The notes: generated by a model from the sequence alone, not told the origin. A DNA stretch of 64,000 bases from Planctomycetaceae bacterium (GCA_002723275.1 PBNZ01000027.1:62710-126709), one strand, 5' to 3'. Counted from the first letter of the stretch, positions 47,640 through 58,042 are shown. A program made the numbers and translations.

Positions 47640-49232
47640 ATTTTATTCCCTACTTCGAGAAGGCTGCGTAAACCTTAACCTCCAAATCAGTCGATCGAAA
47701 GCGTAGCGAACAGGGCGTTACTCAAGGTATCCAACACCTTCAGCGATCCGTGATTGACTTGTCGAGATGATGCAGGTCTATCAGGAGGGATATCCTCTTT
47801 ATATTTACTGCTGACTATGCATCCGGACACGCCCTCGCATTTTTTTATTCCTGAATGGCTATTTTATGACCATTACCGGGACGCTTGTAAGCGAATTCCA
47901 CTTTGCACACTTGACACCAAATGCGATATCGCTCGTACCGAAATCCTCTTCAAACGCAAATCACCCTAATTCAAAATGCATTCATGTATCCCTCACCAAC
48001 CGACGAAGACCGTGCATTCAGAGTGTTGGCAATTGAAAAGGGAAACGGATAATCTCCACGAGCGACTCACGAACTTTTTGCGACGAACTGTAGCGCGAGC
48101 AACTTTCACACCCATCTGTTTTCATTCGCTTAATCACGATTTACCGCATGCGTTGTTTTAAATGTCGAACGACCTAATGAATTTCCCTGAATTGGAGAAT
48201 TGAACCTTCACCAAAAAAGCTGTTGTGGGAAAGCTACGACCTTTTCGGTCGCGTTCGTCTTCGAAGTTTGGCTCTCGGCAAGAACTGCCATCCTCGCATT
48301 TACACACCCTCAAACACGTTTCATCAATGAGCAGCACAAAACTACTCGAACAGGCCACGTGCTTGTTGCAGCCGACAACCAACGTGATCAAGGCGGCACG
48401 CAGAGAAAATCTCGGTATCCGCTAGAGATAATCCCCGAAGAAAGAGCAAATTAGCCTTTAAAAGGATCATTAACACCTCGTTCTCTCCCACCAGCATTCT
48501 GCCATTTCCACCGAACACGAGGATTTTTTACCAGATTTTGTTGGATTTTTCCTCACTCCGAGGAAATAGAATGAGACCGTTCAGGCATGTTGACTAGGAA
48601 AGAATCAATATTGTAAAAACTAATAGATAAATGAACCATAAAGTTATACAGCGGGTGCCAGTAAACCCCGCTTAAAACAGACGCAAGGTTCTTGCGTTTG
48701 GGCTGCAGTTCATGATAGTTCGCGAGGTCTTGTGGACCTGTTTTTGGGGCAGGGGTATCCTCTGCAGATTGCTGAGAAATTCTGGATACTAGATAGCTGG
48801 CCATTGACAACTTTGATCGTTCGAAATACATATAACGTAGCCAAATCGAGACCAGATCGTTTTCGATTTCAGCCAGCCAGCAGACTCAATTTAGCTAGCC
48901 TCATTAGGGTTTTTCGCTGGTCCTCGCTCATCGATGTGACCAGGGTTTCTGTTTTAGTACCGCTTGAATTTTGCTTTAGCCATGGTCATTAATCGTTATG
49001 CCTGGTTCTGCGTAATCGCATTTAATTCTGCGTTTTCTTGGTGTGCGTTTCGCCCTGGCGGTCGGGTGTGCCTGGTTTTGAACGCTGCCCTTTCCGATAG
49101 GTCTTTCTGATTGCAACGCATGTGGCTGTAAATATGCAAGAATCAAGATATAACTGACAGACAACATCCAAAGGCAAATCCACGTTGTTTTGCCTTTCGT
49201 TCCATGAAACCTTTTTTCTACCAGGTGATAAT
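47640..49232. other. 1.6-kb interval without a confident gene
   Basis: Both strands were read. Short frames exist (for example 47817-47969 plus, 48553-48831 minus, 48225-48425 plus), but none shows a family motif, a convincing Shine-Dalgarno or good composition. The stretch is locally AT-richer than neighbouring genes. It may hold degraded genes or long untranslated leaders; no RNA gene was recognised. Confidence 0.4.
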
Positions 49233-49748
49233 ATGCCAGCTTTTTTAAGGAACATCCTTCTAATACCGGCAATCGCATTCCTCGTGTTGCCAACACTCCA
49301 AAGTCATGCCGACGAAAATGCAACAACACACGTCGACGAGGCGAAGTTAGACGGACTTAAATGTTTCATCATGGTGAAAAAGGACGTCAAAGGCAAAAAA
49401 ACACTCGAATACAAGGATGGGACGCTTTACCTCTGCTGTTCATCCTGTGTTAAACGAATTCAGAAAAAACCTGAAAAATACGAAGCCAATTCTAATCGCC
49501 AACTTGTTTACTTGGGCCAATATAAGCAAACACTCTGTCCACTGACTGGAAGTGAAATCACAAAAGATTCCCCCGAATTCAAAGTTGACGGCGGAGTTAC
49601 GGGAGTGGTTAATGTCCACGTAGCCAGCGAAGGCGAAGTTAAGAAATTAAGCGAGATGGATCTCGAAGCTCAGGTTGAGGCACTTTTTGGTCCAGAGGGT
49701 TTCGCCAAAGGCAAATTTGTTGTCGTGAAGGCAACACCTGAAAAATAA
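49233..49748 (+). CDS. Exported cysteine-rich protein with TRASH/YHS-like metal-binding motif
   Basis: The ATG at 49233 has AGGTGATA at good spacing and starts a signal peptide (LLIPAIAFLVLPTLQSHA). The mature protein of about 145 residues has a cysteine pattern: GLKCFIM, then GTLYLCCSSCVKRIQKKPEKY, and KQTLCPLTGSEI later. The C-x-x-C-type cluster after a short beta hairpin resembles TRASH/YHS domains that bind copper or other soft metals (CPVSGKPV... YFCCxxC pattern). No catalytic domain is seen. It stands alone, with long gaps on both sides. Metal sensing, storage or delivery are possibilities. Confidence 0.65.
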   Translation: MPAFLRNILLIPAIAFLVLPTLQSHADENATTHVDEAKLDGLKCFIMVKKDVKGKKTLEYKDGTLYLCCSSCVKRIQKKPEKYEANSNRQLVYLGQYKQTLCPLTGSEITKDSPEFKVDGGVTGVVNVHVASEGEVKKLSEMDLEAQVEALFGPEGFAKGKFVVVKATPEK

Positions 49749-50461
49749 TTCCGGATCCAAAACATAAACTATTACAGTTTCTGAAATGGATAAAGGTAAA
49801 TCGGAGCGAGATAAAAAATCAGGTCATGATCGATGGCATTTGCTTCTTTGAGTAACGATCACAGCTATCGTTGCTTCTGTCAACGCGACCAAGACAGCAA
49901 AAGTTTTCGGTTCACTGGCTAATCTCGCTTCGAAGTCGGAATTTGTAAAATTTGCACGAATTGAGACCGGATAATCGTTGCGAATTAGTCTCACTTCTTT
50001 CTTCAATGAGTTCTAACAAACTCGCAGTGCCGTAGCATAAAAAGTGTTTTAATTAAGCCACACTGCTCCGGCCATCATTCGTTGGAAAACCGGACCTTTA
50101 GATAATTGGCCTCAATCTATTTTCCGGCGAAACATAAGATCACAAGAGCCACGTGATCTTTGCTAGTTCCTCATGTCAAACGGTTGCCATTGCCTGCCGC
50201 CAAGCATTACGTTTGGTGACAGGGATCGGTGAGTTTTCGACGAGCGTCTCTAATTGGAACTAACTCGCATATTGAACCCCGAAATTGTGATTTAATTCAT
50301 AGTCTTCGGTAGAAAAGCTTGGCGAGTTCATGACGGTTCAGTACTTTTGGATCGAACGAATTAACAACGAGTGGGGGAATCTTGCGATACAATACTGGCA
50401 AAATACAAACCCAGTAACAGGACGCATGTCAGTTTTGACCTCGATCGAAAGATGCAACTAA
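49749..50461. other. Intergenic stretch, about 700 bp
   Basis: No supported gene. A 60-codon minus-strand frame (49824-50006) has no recognised motif. The end of the interval should contain the promoter of the sulfatase gene. Confidence 0.4.
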
Positions 50462-51940
50462 ATGACTCGATTAATTTCACCGTGGATTAGCTGTCTTCTG
50501 GGATTGTCATTGCCAAACAGCATCCCTGATTGTCTGGATGGAGCGGAACGGGAAAACCGACCTAACATCATTCTTGTAATGGCTGATGACCAGGGTTGGG
50601 GCGATATTGGTTATCACGGTGATCCGCTGTTAACGACACCCAATTTTGATCGAGGTGCCGCTGCGGGATTACAGTTCGAGCGATTTTATGCAGCGGCTCC
50701 AGTCTGCTCCCCAACTCGAGCGAGCGTACTCACCGGCCGGCATCCGAATCGAAGCGGGGTCTTCAAGTGGGGCTATTCGTTGCCAACCTCGGAGAAAACG
50801 ATTGCCGAGTATCTCCGGCAGTCCGGTTATGCAACTGGACATTTCGGAAAATGGCATCTCGGATCGGTTCGACGCAGTAGCCCCGTGCACCCCGGCCACC
50901 ATGGTTTCGATCAATGGGTTAGTGCTCCAAACTTTTTCGACAATGATCCAATCCTGAGTCATCAGGGAAAGGCAGAGCAACATACTGGGGAAAGTTCGAT
51001 GGTCACCGTCGATGCTGCCCTGAAATGGATCGAAGGGATCGCCGGATATGACCTTCCCTTCTTCGCTGTCGTTTGGTTTGGCTCGCCCCATGTTCCCCAT
51101 GAAGCGAACGACGATGATCGAGCTGCTTATGTGGATGCGCCCGAGGCCAAACAACATTTCCTCGGCGAGATTACCGGCATGGACCGAGCCTTTGGAAAAC
51201 TACGCCTCAAGCTGTCGGAGCTTGGAATCCGAGACAACACTCTTGTGTGGTACTGCAGTGATAATGGCGCTCTTCCTCGGGTCGGGAATACCGGTGGCTT
51301 CCGCGGACATAAAGCGAAAGTCTACGAAGGGGGCCTGCTCGTACCGTCCTTCATCGAATGGCCTGCCGGTATCGATTCACCGCTTAAAATAGCTTCCCGT
51401 TGTTCAACGTGCGACATAGCCCCCACCCTAATGGAGCTTGCAGGTATCACCCCTGATAAGGATCCTGTCGTGGATGGGGTGAGCCTTGTCGATCTCATTC
51501 ACCAGAAAAAGACTCAGCGGGAAAGTCCGATGGGCTTTTGGGATTTTACAATCGGCGGAATCAAGACGCCGTCCGCAGCCTGGATGGGAGAGTTGCTCGA
51601 GGAACAGGCCAGGGGAGGGGACCTGCCACCGCATGTCTCTAGCGTCAATGCCAATGGGCCTCGGAAGCCTCTTTTCACCGAAGAACGTTATCCCGGGCAT
51701 GCAGCATGGATCGACGAAGACTGGAAGCTCCATCGAATCGAAGCGAATGATGGTACCGTCTCCTGGGAATTATATGATCTTTCCGACGATCCCCACGAGA
51801 CACACAACGTCATCGACAATCAGACGGATCTCGCCCATGAAATGCGAGAAGACCTTCAGCGGTGGCTCGCATCGGTCGCGAACAGCTATGACGGAGATGC
51901 TGTCAAAAGCCCCGCGTCTGAGACGACTTCGCCTGAGTAG
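50462..51940 (+). CDS. Secreted arylsulfatase-type sulfatase
   Basis: The 492-residue product has an N-terminal leader and then the sulfatase core RPNIILVMADDQGWGDIGYHG. The maturation motif CSPTRAS puts the formylglycine-forming cysteine at residue 82. GKWHLG follows at about 130, DNGALPRVGNTGGFRGHKAKVYEGG supplies metal and sulfate contacts, and the closing region has WELYDLSDDPHETHNV, typical for this family. Length is standard, without the extra tail of the sulfatase at 1005. The substrate is unknown but algal sulfated glycans are likely in a marine planctomycete. It is convergent with the thioredoxin-like gene and stands alone. Confidence 0.93.
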   Translation: MTRLISPWISCLLGLSLPNSIPDCLDGAERENRPNIILVMADDQGWGDIGYHGDPLLTTPNFDRGAAAGLQFERFYAAAPVCSPTRASVLTGRHPNRSGVFKWGYSLPTSEKTIAEYLRQSGYATGHFGKWHLGSVRRSSPVHPGHHGFDQWVSAPNFFDNDPILSHQGKAEQHTGESSMVTVDAALKWIEGIAGYDLPFFAVVWFGSPHVPHEANDDDRAAYVDAPEAKQHFLGEITGMDRAFGKLRLKLSELGIRDNTLVWYCSDNGALPRVGNTGGFRGHKAKVYEGGLLVPSFIEWPAGIDSPLKIASRCSTCDIAPTLMELAGITPDKDPVVDGVSLVDLIHQKKTQRESPMGFWDFTIGGIKTPSAAWMGELLEEQARGGDLPPHVSSVNANGPRKPLFTEERYPGHAAWIDEDWKLHRIEANDGTVSWELYDLSDDPHETHNVIDNQTDLAHEMREDLQRWLASVANSYDGDAVKSPASETTSPE

Positions 51941-51974
51941 AGTTTTTGGAGGCCGTCTTTCGCAGGTGACGGAC

Positions 51975-52985
51975 CTATCTTCCCGTCACCTGTTGTAAGA
52001 GAGATTCGGCCTCGGTCGCGGCATCCGTTTCAGGATACGATTTGATAATCCGCTTCAAGGCGAAAATTCCTTGCTTTCTCGTCGCCGGCACACCGAGCTG
52101 CTTTTTCGCGTTGTCTAAACCGTTGTTCGCCAGGGTGACTCGACGTTCCGCCTTTTCTTTCTCTTGTTCGGAATTGATAACCGCCTGCAACTCAGGCTGC
52201 TTTTCCAACCAAGCACCTGCCTTTGTGAGCCGTTCGGGTAGATCATAACCTTGAAAGCGTCTTTGTATTTTGAGGTAAATTCGGTACGCACCAACCCGAT
52301 TGCGTTGTCGACCAAGTTGCCAAAAACGAGCCGCGTCTTGTTCGAGTGCCTTCATGACCGATTCCTCGAATTGGGATTGTGCGGCATCGGCTGGAATATC
52401 TCCAAACTCAAGACCTCGCCAACTCGATTCGAGCCCAACAGGAACGCGGTTGCGTGGAATCTTCCATTTCGCGTCTTTCAACACAGGTTCAATACTGCGG
52501 CCCACCTCTTGGACCGATCCTCTCGTCAATTTGCCCTCTGGCGTAAGCACTCGTGCTTGATAGATATTCTCGAGACTTATCGTATTGACCTGCGCTAACT
52601 GCTCAAATCCGCGATCGGTATCAACAATGACAGGCCACGTTATCTTGTTCTGCAAGACGTAACGTTCCAGATTGTTGCGATCGGTGCCCGAGTTAACCGC
52701 AATGAAGACGACCGGCTGATCCTTGTATTTCTGAGATATCTGAAGCAAACTGCTCCACATGGAGGTGCAACGTGGTCAGCTTTCTTCAAAGAATAAAAGG
52801 TAGGCAGCCTTGTTCTGGATTCCCAATTGAGAAATGGGCTGCGAATTGATCCAGCGCGCCGGTTCCGTGGGAAATGCAAAATCAGCGGCGTTCAATCGAT
52901 TCCCAATGGATTCGGTCGATAACGCGGAAAAGCCTAGTAGTCCAAACACAACCGCGAAAATCCGCTGGTAATCTGAACGCCACAT
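51975..52985 (-). CDS. Exported thioredoxin-like protein with TGA in the U-x-x-C motif; candidate selenoprotein
   Basis: From the ATG at 52983-52985 (AGAAGGG upstream, then a signal peptide SDYQRIFAVVFGLLGFSA) one frame runs to 51975, interrupted only by TGA at 52776-52778. Read as residue U70 it gives FFEES-U-PRC, so the C-x-x-C redox motif becomes U-x-x-C with Cys73. The strand before (AAYLLFFEES) and the following MWSSLLQISQ and DQPVVFIAVNSGT are the thioredoxin-fold betas and helix. The C-terminal half (about 170-336) is helical and charged, with a TPR-like look. The expected role is thiol-disulfide chemistry outside the cytoplasm. Sec at the attacking position is known in other redox proteins. 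A stop would leave a leader with one strand, and no alternative start with a Shine-Dalgarno follows. Confidence 0.85.
52753..52764 (-). promoter_or_regulatory. Small SECIS-like hairpin after the thioredoxin-like TGA
   Basis: CUCC and GGAG pair around an AUGU loop at positions 15-26 from the U of the TGA, so a G-U is at 21-22 in the loop. Further pairing of GCA (11-13) with UGC (32-34) could extend it through an internal loop. The stem is short, so this is the weakest of the three candidate elements. Confidence 0.4.
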
Positions 52986-53351
52986 GTGAAAGCCCTTCTT
53001 TTGCGAGAACTCATGAGTCCGAACAGCCGTTTCATCTTCATTAGACTTCAGACTTCCCTTTTCGTAAACGAAATAAATCGTAATCTGGGCGGATGTCCGC
53101 CATAAGTCATCCCATCGGGGATTTTGCATTCGGTACCACAAAAACAGTCATGAGAAGTAAACAAACCCATTCACCGTAACTGTTCCCAAGGCGTGCGCGG
53201 AAAACAATCTGAAACTCCAGGGCAAGCATCTGGATCAAATCACGAACTTCCCCAAGAACCTAATCATTAGATACGATAACTCAGTTCGATATCGATAACT
53301 GCGCGTTTGACCTTTGTAGATTCAATCGCGATTCCACTAGATGGATCATCC

Positions 53352-53636
53352 ATGAACCATCATCAGACCGGATTAACGCGGAAGCCACTAAACCCTAGAA
53401 AAATCATTCTGCAGTGCGACGATATCGTGTTTTTTCTTGTGGATGTTGGCTGCCTTCTCGTGACGATGTCTGGACAAACGACTGCTTTTTATTCGGCCTT
53501 GAACTCATCCACAGCGATACTACCTGCGGTATTGGCCAATCAGATCAGTGCATCGCTTACGGCTTCCTTTATCGCCGTGCCTTTTGGACTCATCGGCCTG
53601 GCCCTTGCCGTGATCGCCAACACGCGAGCCCGCTAG
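53352..53636 (+). CDS. Short MotA/TolQ/ExbB-like membrane protein
   Basis: A methionine at 53352 (also an upstream start at 53307) opens a 94-residue protein with two probable membrane segments: IVFFLVDVGCLLVTM and ASFIAVPFGLIGLALAVIA. The patterns LANQISASLTASFIAVPFGL and the preceding ALNSSTAIL resemble the last two helices of the proton channel family. The first helix and large cytoplasmic loop of full-length members are missing. It may be a short family variant seen in planctomycetes, or a remnant. No ExbD-type partner is adjacent. Only a weak Shine-Dalgarno is seen. Confidence 0.5.
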   Translation: MNHHQTGLTRKPLNPRKIILQCDDIVFFLVDVGCLLVTMSGQTTAFYSALNSSTAILPAVLANQISASLTASFIAVPFGLIGLALAVIANTRAR

Positions 53637-53731
53637 TAGCATCGAACCTCTATCCAGAAATAAAGGTTTCTCACGTCAAGCAACTCGCAAGCTGGGTGCA
53701 AAGAACAGCTGTTAATCTGATGGGAGTCGTC

Positions 53732-56700
53732 CTATTCCCTGATTACTTCAACGCCACTCAGAACTGCCGTTCCAGCGCGCGATGGCAAACGGAGCTCAAG
53801 TTCGTCTCCTAGTAAGACAGAGCGGAATTCACGAATCACGGTCGTCCGTGGTTGGCCTGCTTCTCGAACAATGTCAAATTTCTCTTCGACAAGCCTGCCA
53901 TTGATTAGGATATCGAAAACTCTTTCGCCTGCCTTCAGTTCATTGGGTTCGGCAAAAACAAGGCGAACCGTGTGCGGCGTTCCCGCCTTCGCGAGGGGAG
54001 CGACGTCGCTGTCGTCCTTCGTTTTGACAAACAGCCGAGGTGCTCCAGCCTTCGAGCCTTTGAAAGCCTGAGCAACACGCTTTCCATCGCCCCGAATGAC
54101 GAACGCCATTGCATTCCCTGGTTTCCAATCGTCACGTTGGATGATCTGTTGTACGAGATGAGCGACGCTTGGACTGCGTTCCGCCTCGCCGGCACGATCT
54201 ACCTTCGTCCAAGGTGGCGGCGACCAGCGAACCGAACCCATTGTGTTGCTCTCGGAAATCGATTTAGAGCCTTTGAATTTCTTAGCGTCACCACGGTTCA
54301 CGATAGCAATCGTCAGGTTCGTAGGCTCCGAGTTCGTCTCATCGCATGTGAATTGCAGATAAGCTTCCTCGATAATGGAATCCTTGGTGAGAGTGACATC
54401 CGAGAAACGGAGACCGATGACCTGATTGTCACCATCGTTGGTCAACTCGAGGTCACTGCTACCGGCCGAAATTTCACCATCGGGCTGCTCTTCGGCGTCA
54501 TCTTCCGTGGAATTAATACGGAACCCACGTCCTTCCTTGGCATTTTCGACGTGAATAGAGAGTGGTAATCGGATGACGTCGAAGCCCTGGACCCCGGAAG
54601 CGGCAACCCAGGGAAGAGATTCTCCGGAATACCGCAGAGTGTGGTCGCAGAAGAATTCAGACTCACCGTCAATATTCACTTGGATATCAGGCGAGTCGCC
54701 GCCGACGATCGGATAATCAATCCACAGCGTCCCGGATTCATCAATTCGATCACCAGGGGCGCCGAAATTAACACCAACACGGTGAATATCCTTGCCTGGT
54801 TTCGTCAAACGCGCCGTGTGGTTGACCGTCCACATATCCATTTCTGGCATGTGGACCAACCCAAGTGAGGTTTGGTTTTGGTAGGAGCAACTACAGGTCC
54901 GAGTGTAATCCGGTGCGTTGAGAATTCCGTTGGCGACAACCAAATTGGAAGTGCATCCAGATTTAAAACCTCCCAGATTTCCGGTTCCACTCATCGTATT
55001 CAGATCGTAGTACCCTGCGGCACCGGAACGGAACGTGAGGAAGTTTTCACTGGCAATGATGTTATTGCAACCGTAGGCTCGACAAACCTGCCAGACCTGC
55101 TCCTCCTGCGTGATTGGGTTGGTGATCATCCGAGTAGTACCATCGAGCAGGTTAAATGCCCCGGCCGATAACTGATACGAGTTGGCATTTGTCAGAATCG
55201 TATCGTTGTGCAGGATGCACGGTCCCGAATAGGCTCGCTTCAAGTCTCGCCAGCGCACGTCACCTGTGACGGCATCGTAGACAGCCATACCTTCTCCAAC
55301 CTCAGTGCTCATCCGGTCACTTGCTCGGGCCCCAGCGAGGAGCAGCACATTGTGTTGTTTCGAATAGCCGAGCCATGTTCCGAAGATATCACCGGTTTGC
55401 TCCCAAACCGGTGCCCCGCCCGCCGCATCAAAGCAGACAACTCGATAGGTGTCCGGCGGATTGAGACCTCGCCGCTTAAGCTTGTCCTCAACCGGACGCG
55501 GCAGTTTGTCGAGACAGTACACACGACCGTCTCCAGCAACAATCCCATTGTGAATAAAACTGTGATTCGAATCGACACGCCACAATTCTTTCCCGGTATG
55601 ACGATCAAAAGCAATCAGGGCGCGACTTGCCGATCGATCGTAACTCTTCGATCCAAATCCCTTACTGTTACCACCCAGTTTCGCATCTGCCTCGAAGGTC
55701 AGTTCATGCCGTTCTCGGTAGTTTGCAAATCCAATTCCCCCAAGCAGCAAGTCTCCATAAACGCCGATGAATCCCCATTCGGACTGATCGGGCATTTGGA
55801 TAAAGCGAATCGTTTCGCCCGTTTGAACATCAATGACGTGACAGCGATCTCCCTCTAATAAATAAACCGCATCCTCAGTCGCCACGTAGTTGGTACCACG
55901 TCCGTTAGCGCCAGGGATATGCACCTGGTTATAAGCCGGGTTTAAAGGAGTGTCTTTGTAGGTCTCATCGTAGTAAACGTCGTAGGTTCCCAGATCTTCG
56001 AATTCGCGTTTCCAAAGGACCTGGCCCGTATAGACGTCCCGACAATTGAGTGAGTTCATTCCTTGAATGAAGAGGCGCCCACCAATGACCTGTTCCGGAG
56101 GACCATGGCCGTGACGTGGCAGGACGTCCATGTTGGAACTGCCCCCAAACCAGAGGATCCCGAGCGGCAGTTTCACGCGACTATCGTCGGACTTTACCGA
56201 ATTCGCAATGTCGCCATACTGGTGAGTCCAGTTGCCAGAACCCGTTAACGCCCCCACTCGTTCCACTTGATCCCACCCCGCAAGTGCCTTAACTTCTGCT
56301 TTTTCGAGATCTGCTTCCCGCAACAAACTCAGTAAATTAGAGTCATCTGCGTTCCGTAGACAGATCAATTTGCCGCCATAGGGGCGCAACGAAACATAGG
56401 CTCGTCGAAGATCGTTGACGGTGGTTCCCTGATTCGGATCGTCAACAATGATCATCTTTGCCACGAAGGCTGGGCCCTGGAAACTACTCACGTCACCCGT
56501 ATGAAAGGTGATCTGTTTCCCCAACAGGCCTGCCCGATCATATTCTGCACGCAATCTTTCTAAGCGATCGGCGCCCTCGAAGACCACAATCACCTGTGCG
56601 TCCGTTGTCCGGACAAATTCACGCAATCTCAATTCATCCGTGAGGCCGAACCAGAGTACGAATCCGCGAGGCATGGATCCCGCTGAAACCAACTGCCTCG

Positions 56701-58042
56701 CAAAGTCCTCGTGCTTTGGTGTCGCGGATAATTCCACCGGCTGAGCCTGATGGAGCACGGGATTCGTCGCGCGTTCCCCGCTGTAGACGAGAATTTTTCC
56801 ACTCAGTGTTACCGCAATGAGACGTTCTGATGCTGCGAGCAAGCGGACGATGTCTTCATCGGCATCAATTTGCCAACTTACGCGAGGTTCTTTTCCGGAG
56901 AGAGATACACGAGTGATCTTCCCACCTCCAGCAGCGAACAGAGCATCGCCGGCCAGGATGAGATCCCCACTTCCATTAACGTCCTTCAACTTCCATTCTT
57001 CATCTTTGGAATCGCGTTCATAGGCAACAAGTTCAAACTTCGCGTCGCCCTTCTCCTCAACAGCAATAATGAGGTCATCGGTCAGAACCGGTTCATTCGT
57101 CTGGAACGAGGTTTTCTTTCCTGTTTTCAATTCAAAACCGCGGACTCCTCGCCGACGGGTATGGACGTAAAACTCGTCCTCGTGTCCCAGTACCAGGGCG
57201 CCGCCCGTTCCCTTACCTCCTTCATTCAAATAGTAGTAATCTAACTCGCCGGTGTTCCGATCAAATACTGCCGGAACACTACGGCCCCCCGGCACGATTA
57301 GTTTGTCACCAACGACGACAAAATTTCCCTGCGGTGCGACGCCTGCAAAGGAAGGCGCGCTGTGTGGCTGCTTAATGTAGGAGGCTGCCGTGCCATCATT
57401 CTCCCACTGCACCTCGCCCGTTTCTGCATCTAAGGCATAAATGAACGTCCCCATAAACGGCCAGATACTTGCAGCGAAGTAGACTGTGCCGTCCGCAATT
57501 ACCGGGGCTCCGCGCGCCGGCCACGCCGAGACAACTCGCTCGTTTCCAATCGCCTTTTGATTTGACGGACCTCCGCGGAACTTCCATTTCAGAGATCCGT
57601 TATCAGCTGTGACGCAATAAAGGCATCCATCGTCGCTCGTAAAATAGACGTACTCGCCATCCATCACAGCGGGAAAACGAACTGGCGCGTCCGTGTAAAA
57701 TCTCCAGATTTCATCGCCCGTCGCAATGTCGAATGCCATGACCTTATCGGAGTCATTAAATCCAACGACAAGACGCCCGTCCTTCACGACCGGTTCGAAG
57801 ATGCGATCGTAGGCCATTAAATCGTGGTTGAGCGGATCGTCCCAAACGGGTTTACGTGCCGCTTCAACCCGTGACCATGCAGGGTGGAGTCGCTCGGGCA
57901 GCTTCGCGGCACTCGCCGCAGTTCGCCCCGCGTCACTTCGCCACATGGGCCAATCACCGGCAATGCCTTGTACGGCCGTTGAGTGAATGCCAAGGATGAT
58001 GAAAGCGCCGATACAAATCCGTTGGACGAATTGATGAAGCAT
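53732..58042 (-). CDS. Giant exported PQQ-propeller protein with methyltransferase-like insert and malectin-like end
   Basis: The ATG at 58040-58042 begins the signal peptide (QRICIGAFIILGIHSTAVQ), so an earlier start at 58096 is rejected. The product has 1436 residues. The first part (about 30-440) is a PQQ-like propeller beginning GDWPMWRSDAGRTAAS, with blades such as DIATGDEIWRFYT and DAETGEVQWEND. About 450-590 looks like a Rossmann methyltransferase-like domain: GFVLWFGLTDELRLREF, AQVIVVFEGAD, QITFHTGDVSSF, RPYGGKLICL. The glycine-rich SAM loop is degenerate. A second propeller follows. The C-terminal part contains malectin-like segments (VNFGAPGDRID and VRLVFAEPNELKAGERVFDI). It is exported and of unknown function. 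Confidence 0.85.
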   Translation of the reverse strand: MLHQFVQRICIGAFIILGIHSTAVQGIAGDWPMWRSDAGRTAASAAKLPERLHPAWSRVEAARKPVWDDPLNHDLMAYDRIFEPVVKDGRLVVGFNDSDKVMAFDIATGDEIWRFYTDAPVRFPAVMDGEYVYFTSDDGCLYCVTADNGSLKWKFRGGPSNQKAIGNERVVSAWPARGAPVIADGTVYFAASIWPFMGTFIYALDAETGEVQWENDGTAASYIKQPHSAPSFAGVAPQGNFVVVGDKLIVPGGRSVPAVFDRNTGELDYYYLNEGGKGTGGALVLGHEDEFYVHTRRRGVRGFELKTGKKTSFQTNEPVLTDDLIIAVEEKGDAKFELVAYERDSKDEEWKLKDVNGSGDLILAGDALFAAGGGKITRVSLSGKEPRVSWQIDADEDIVRLLAASERLIAVTLSGKILVYSGERATNPVLHQAQPVELSATPKHEDFARQLVSAGSMPRGFVLWFGLTDELRLREFVRTTDAQVIVVFEGADRLERLRAEYDRAGLLGKQITFHTGDVSSFQGPAFVAKMIIVDDPNQGTTVNDLRRAYVSLRPYGGKLICLRNADDSNLLSLLREADLEKAEVKALAGWDQVERVGALTGSGNWTHQYGDIANSVKSDDSRVKLPLGILWFGGSSNMDVLPRHGHGPPEQVIGGRLFIQGMNSLNCRDVYTGQVLWKREFEDLGTYDVYYDETYKDTPLNPAYNQVHIPGANGRGTNYVATEDAVYLLEGDRCHVIDVQTGETIRFIQMPDQSEWGFIGVYGDLLLGGIGFANYRERHELTFEADAKLGGNSKGFGSKSYDRSASRALIAFDRHTGKELWRVDSNHSFIHNGIVAGDGRVYCLDKLPRPVEDKLKRRGLNPPDTYRVVCFDAAGGAPVWEQTGDIFGTWLGYSKQHNVLLLAGARASDRMSTEVGEGMAVYDAVTGDVRWRDLKRAYSGPCILHNDTILTNANSYQLSAGAFNLLDGTTRMITNPITQEEQVWQVCRAYGCNNIIASENFLTFRSGAAGYYDLNTMSGTGNLGGFKSGCTSNLVVANGILNAPDYTRTCSCSYQNQTSLGLVHMPEMDMWTVNHTARLTKPGKDIHRVGVNFGAPGDRIDESGTLWIDYPIVGGDSPDIQVNIDGESEFFCDHTLRYSGESLPWVAASGVQGFDVIRLPLSIHVENAKEGRGFRINSTEDDAEEQPDGEISAGSSDLELTNDGDNQVIGLRFSDVTLTKDSIIEEAYLQFTCDETNSEPTNLTIAIVNRGDAKKFKGSKSISESNTMGSVRWSPPPWTKVDRAGEAERSPSVAHLVQQIIQRDDWKPGNAMAFVIRGDGKRVAQAFKGSKAGAPRLFVKTKDDSDVAPLAKAGTPHTVRLVFAEPNELKAGERVFDILINGRLVEEKFDIVREAGQPRTTVIREFRSVLLGDELELRLPSRAGTAVLSGVEVIRE

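Noticed and set aside
48553-48831. 92-codon minus-strand frame in the 1.6-kb gap
   Set aside because: No motif, poor composition and no ribosome-binding site; it is likely chance in AT-richer DNA.
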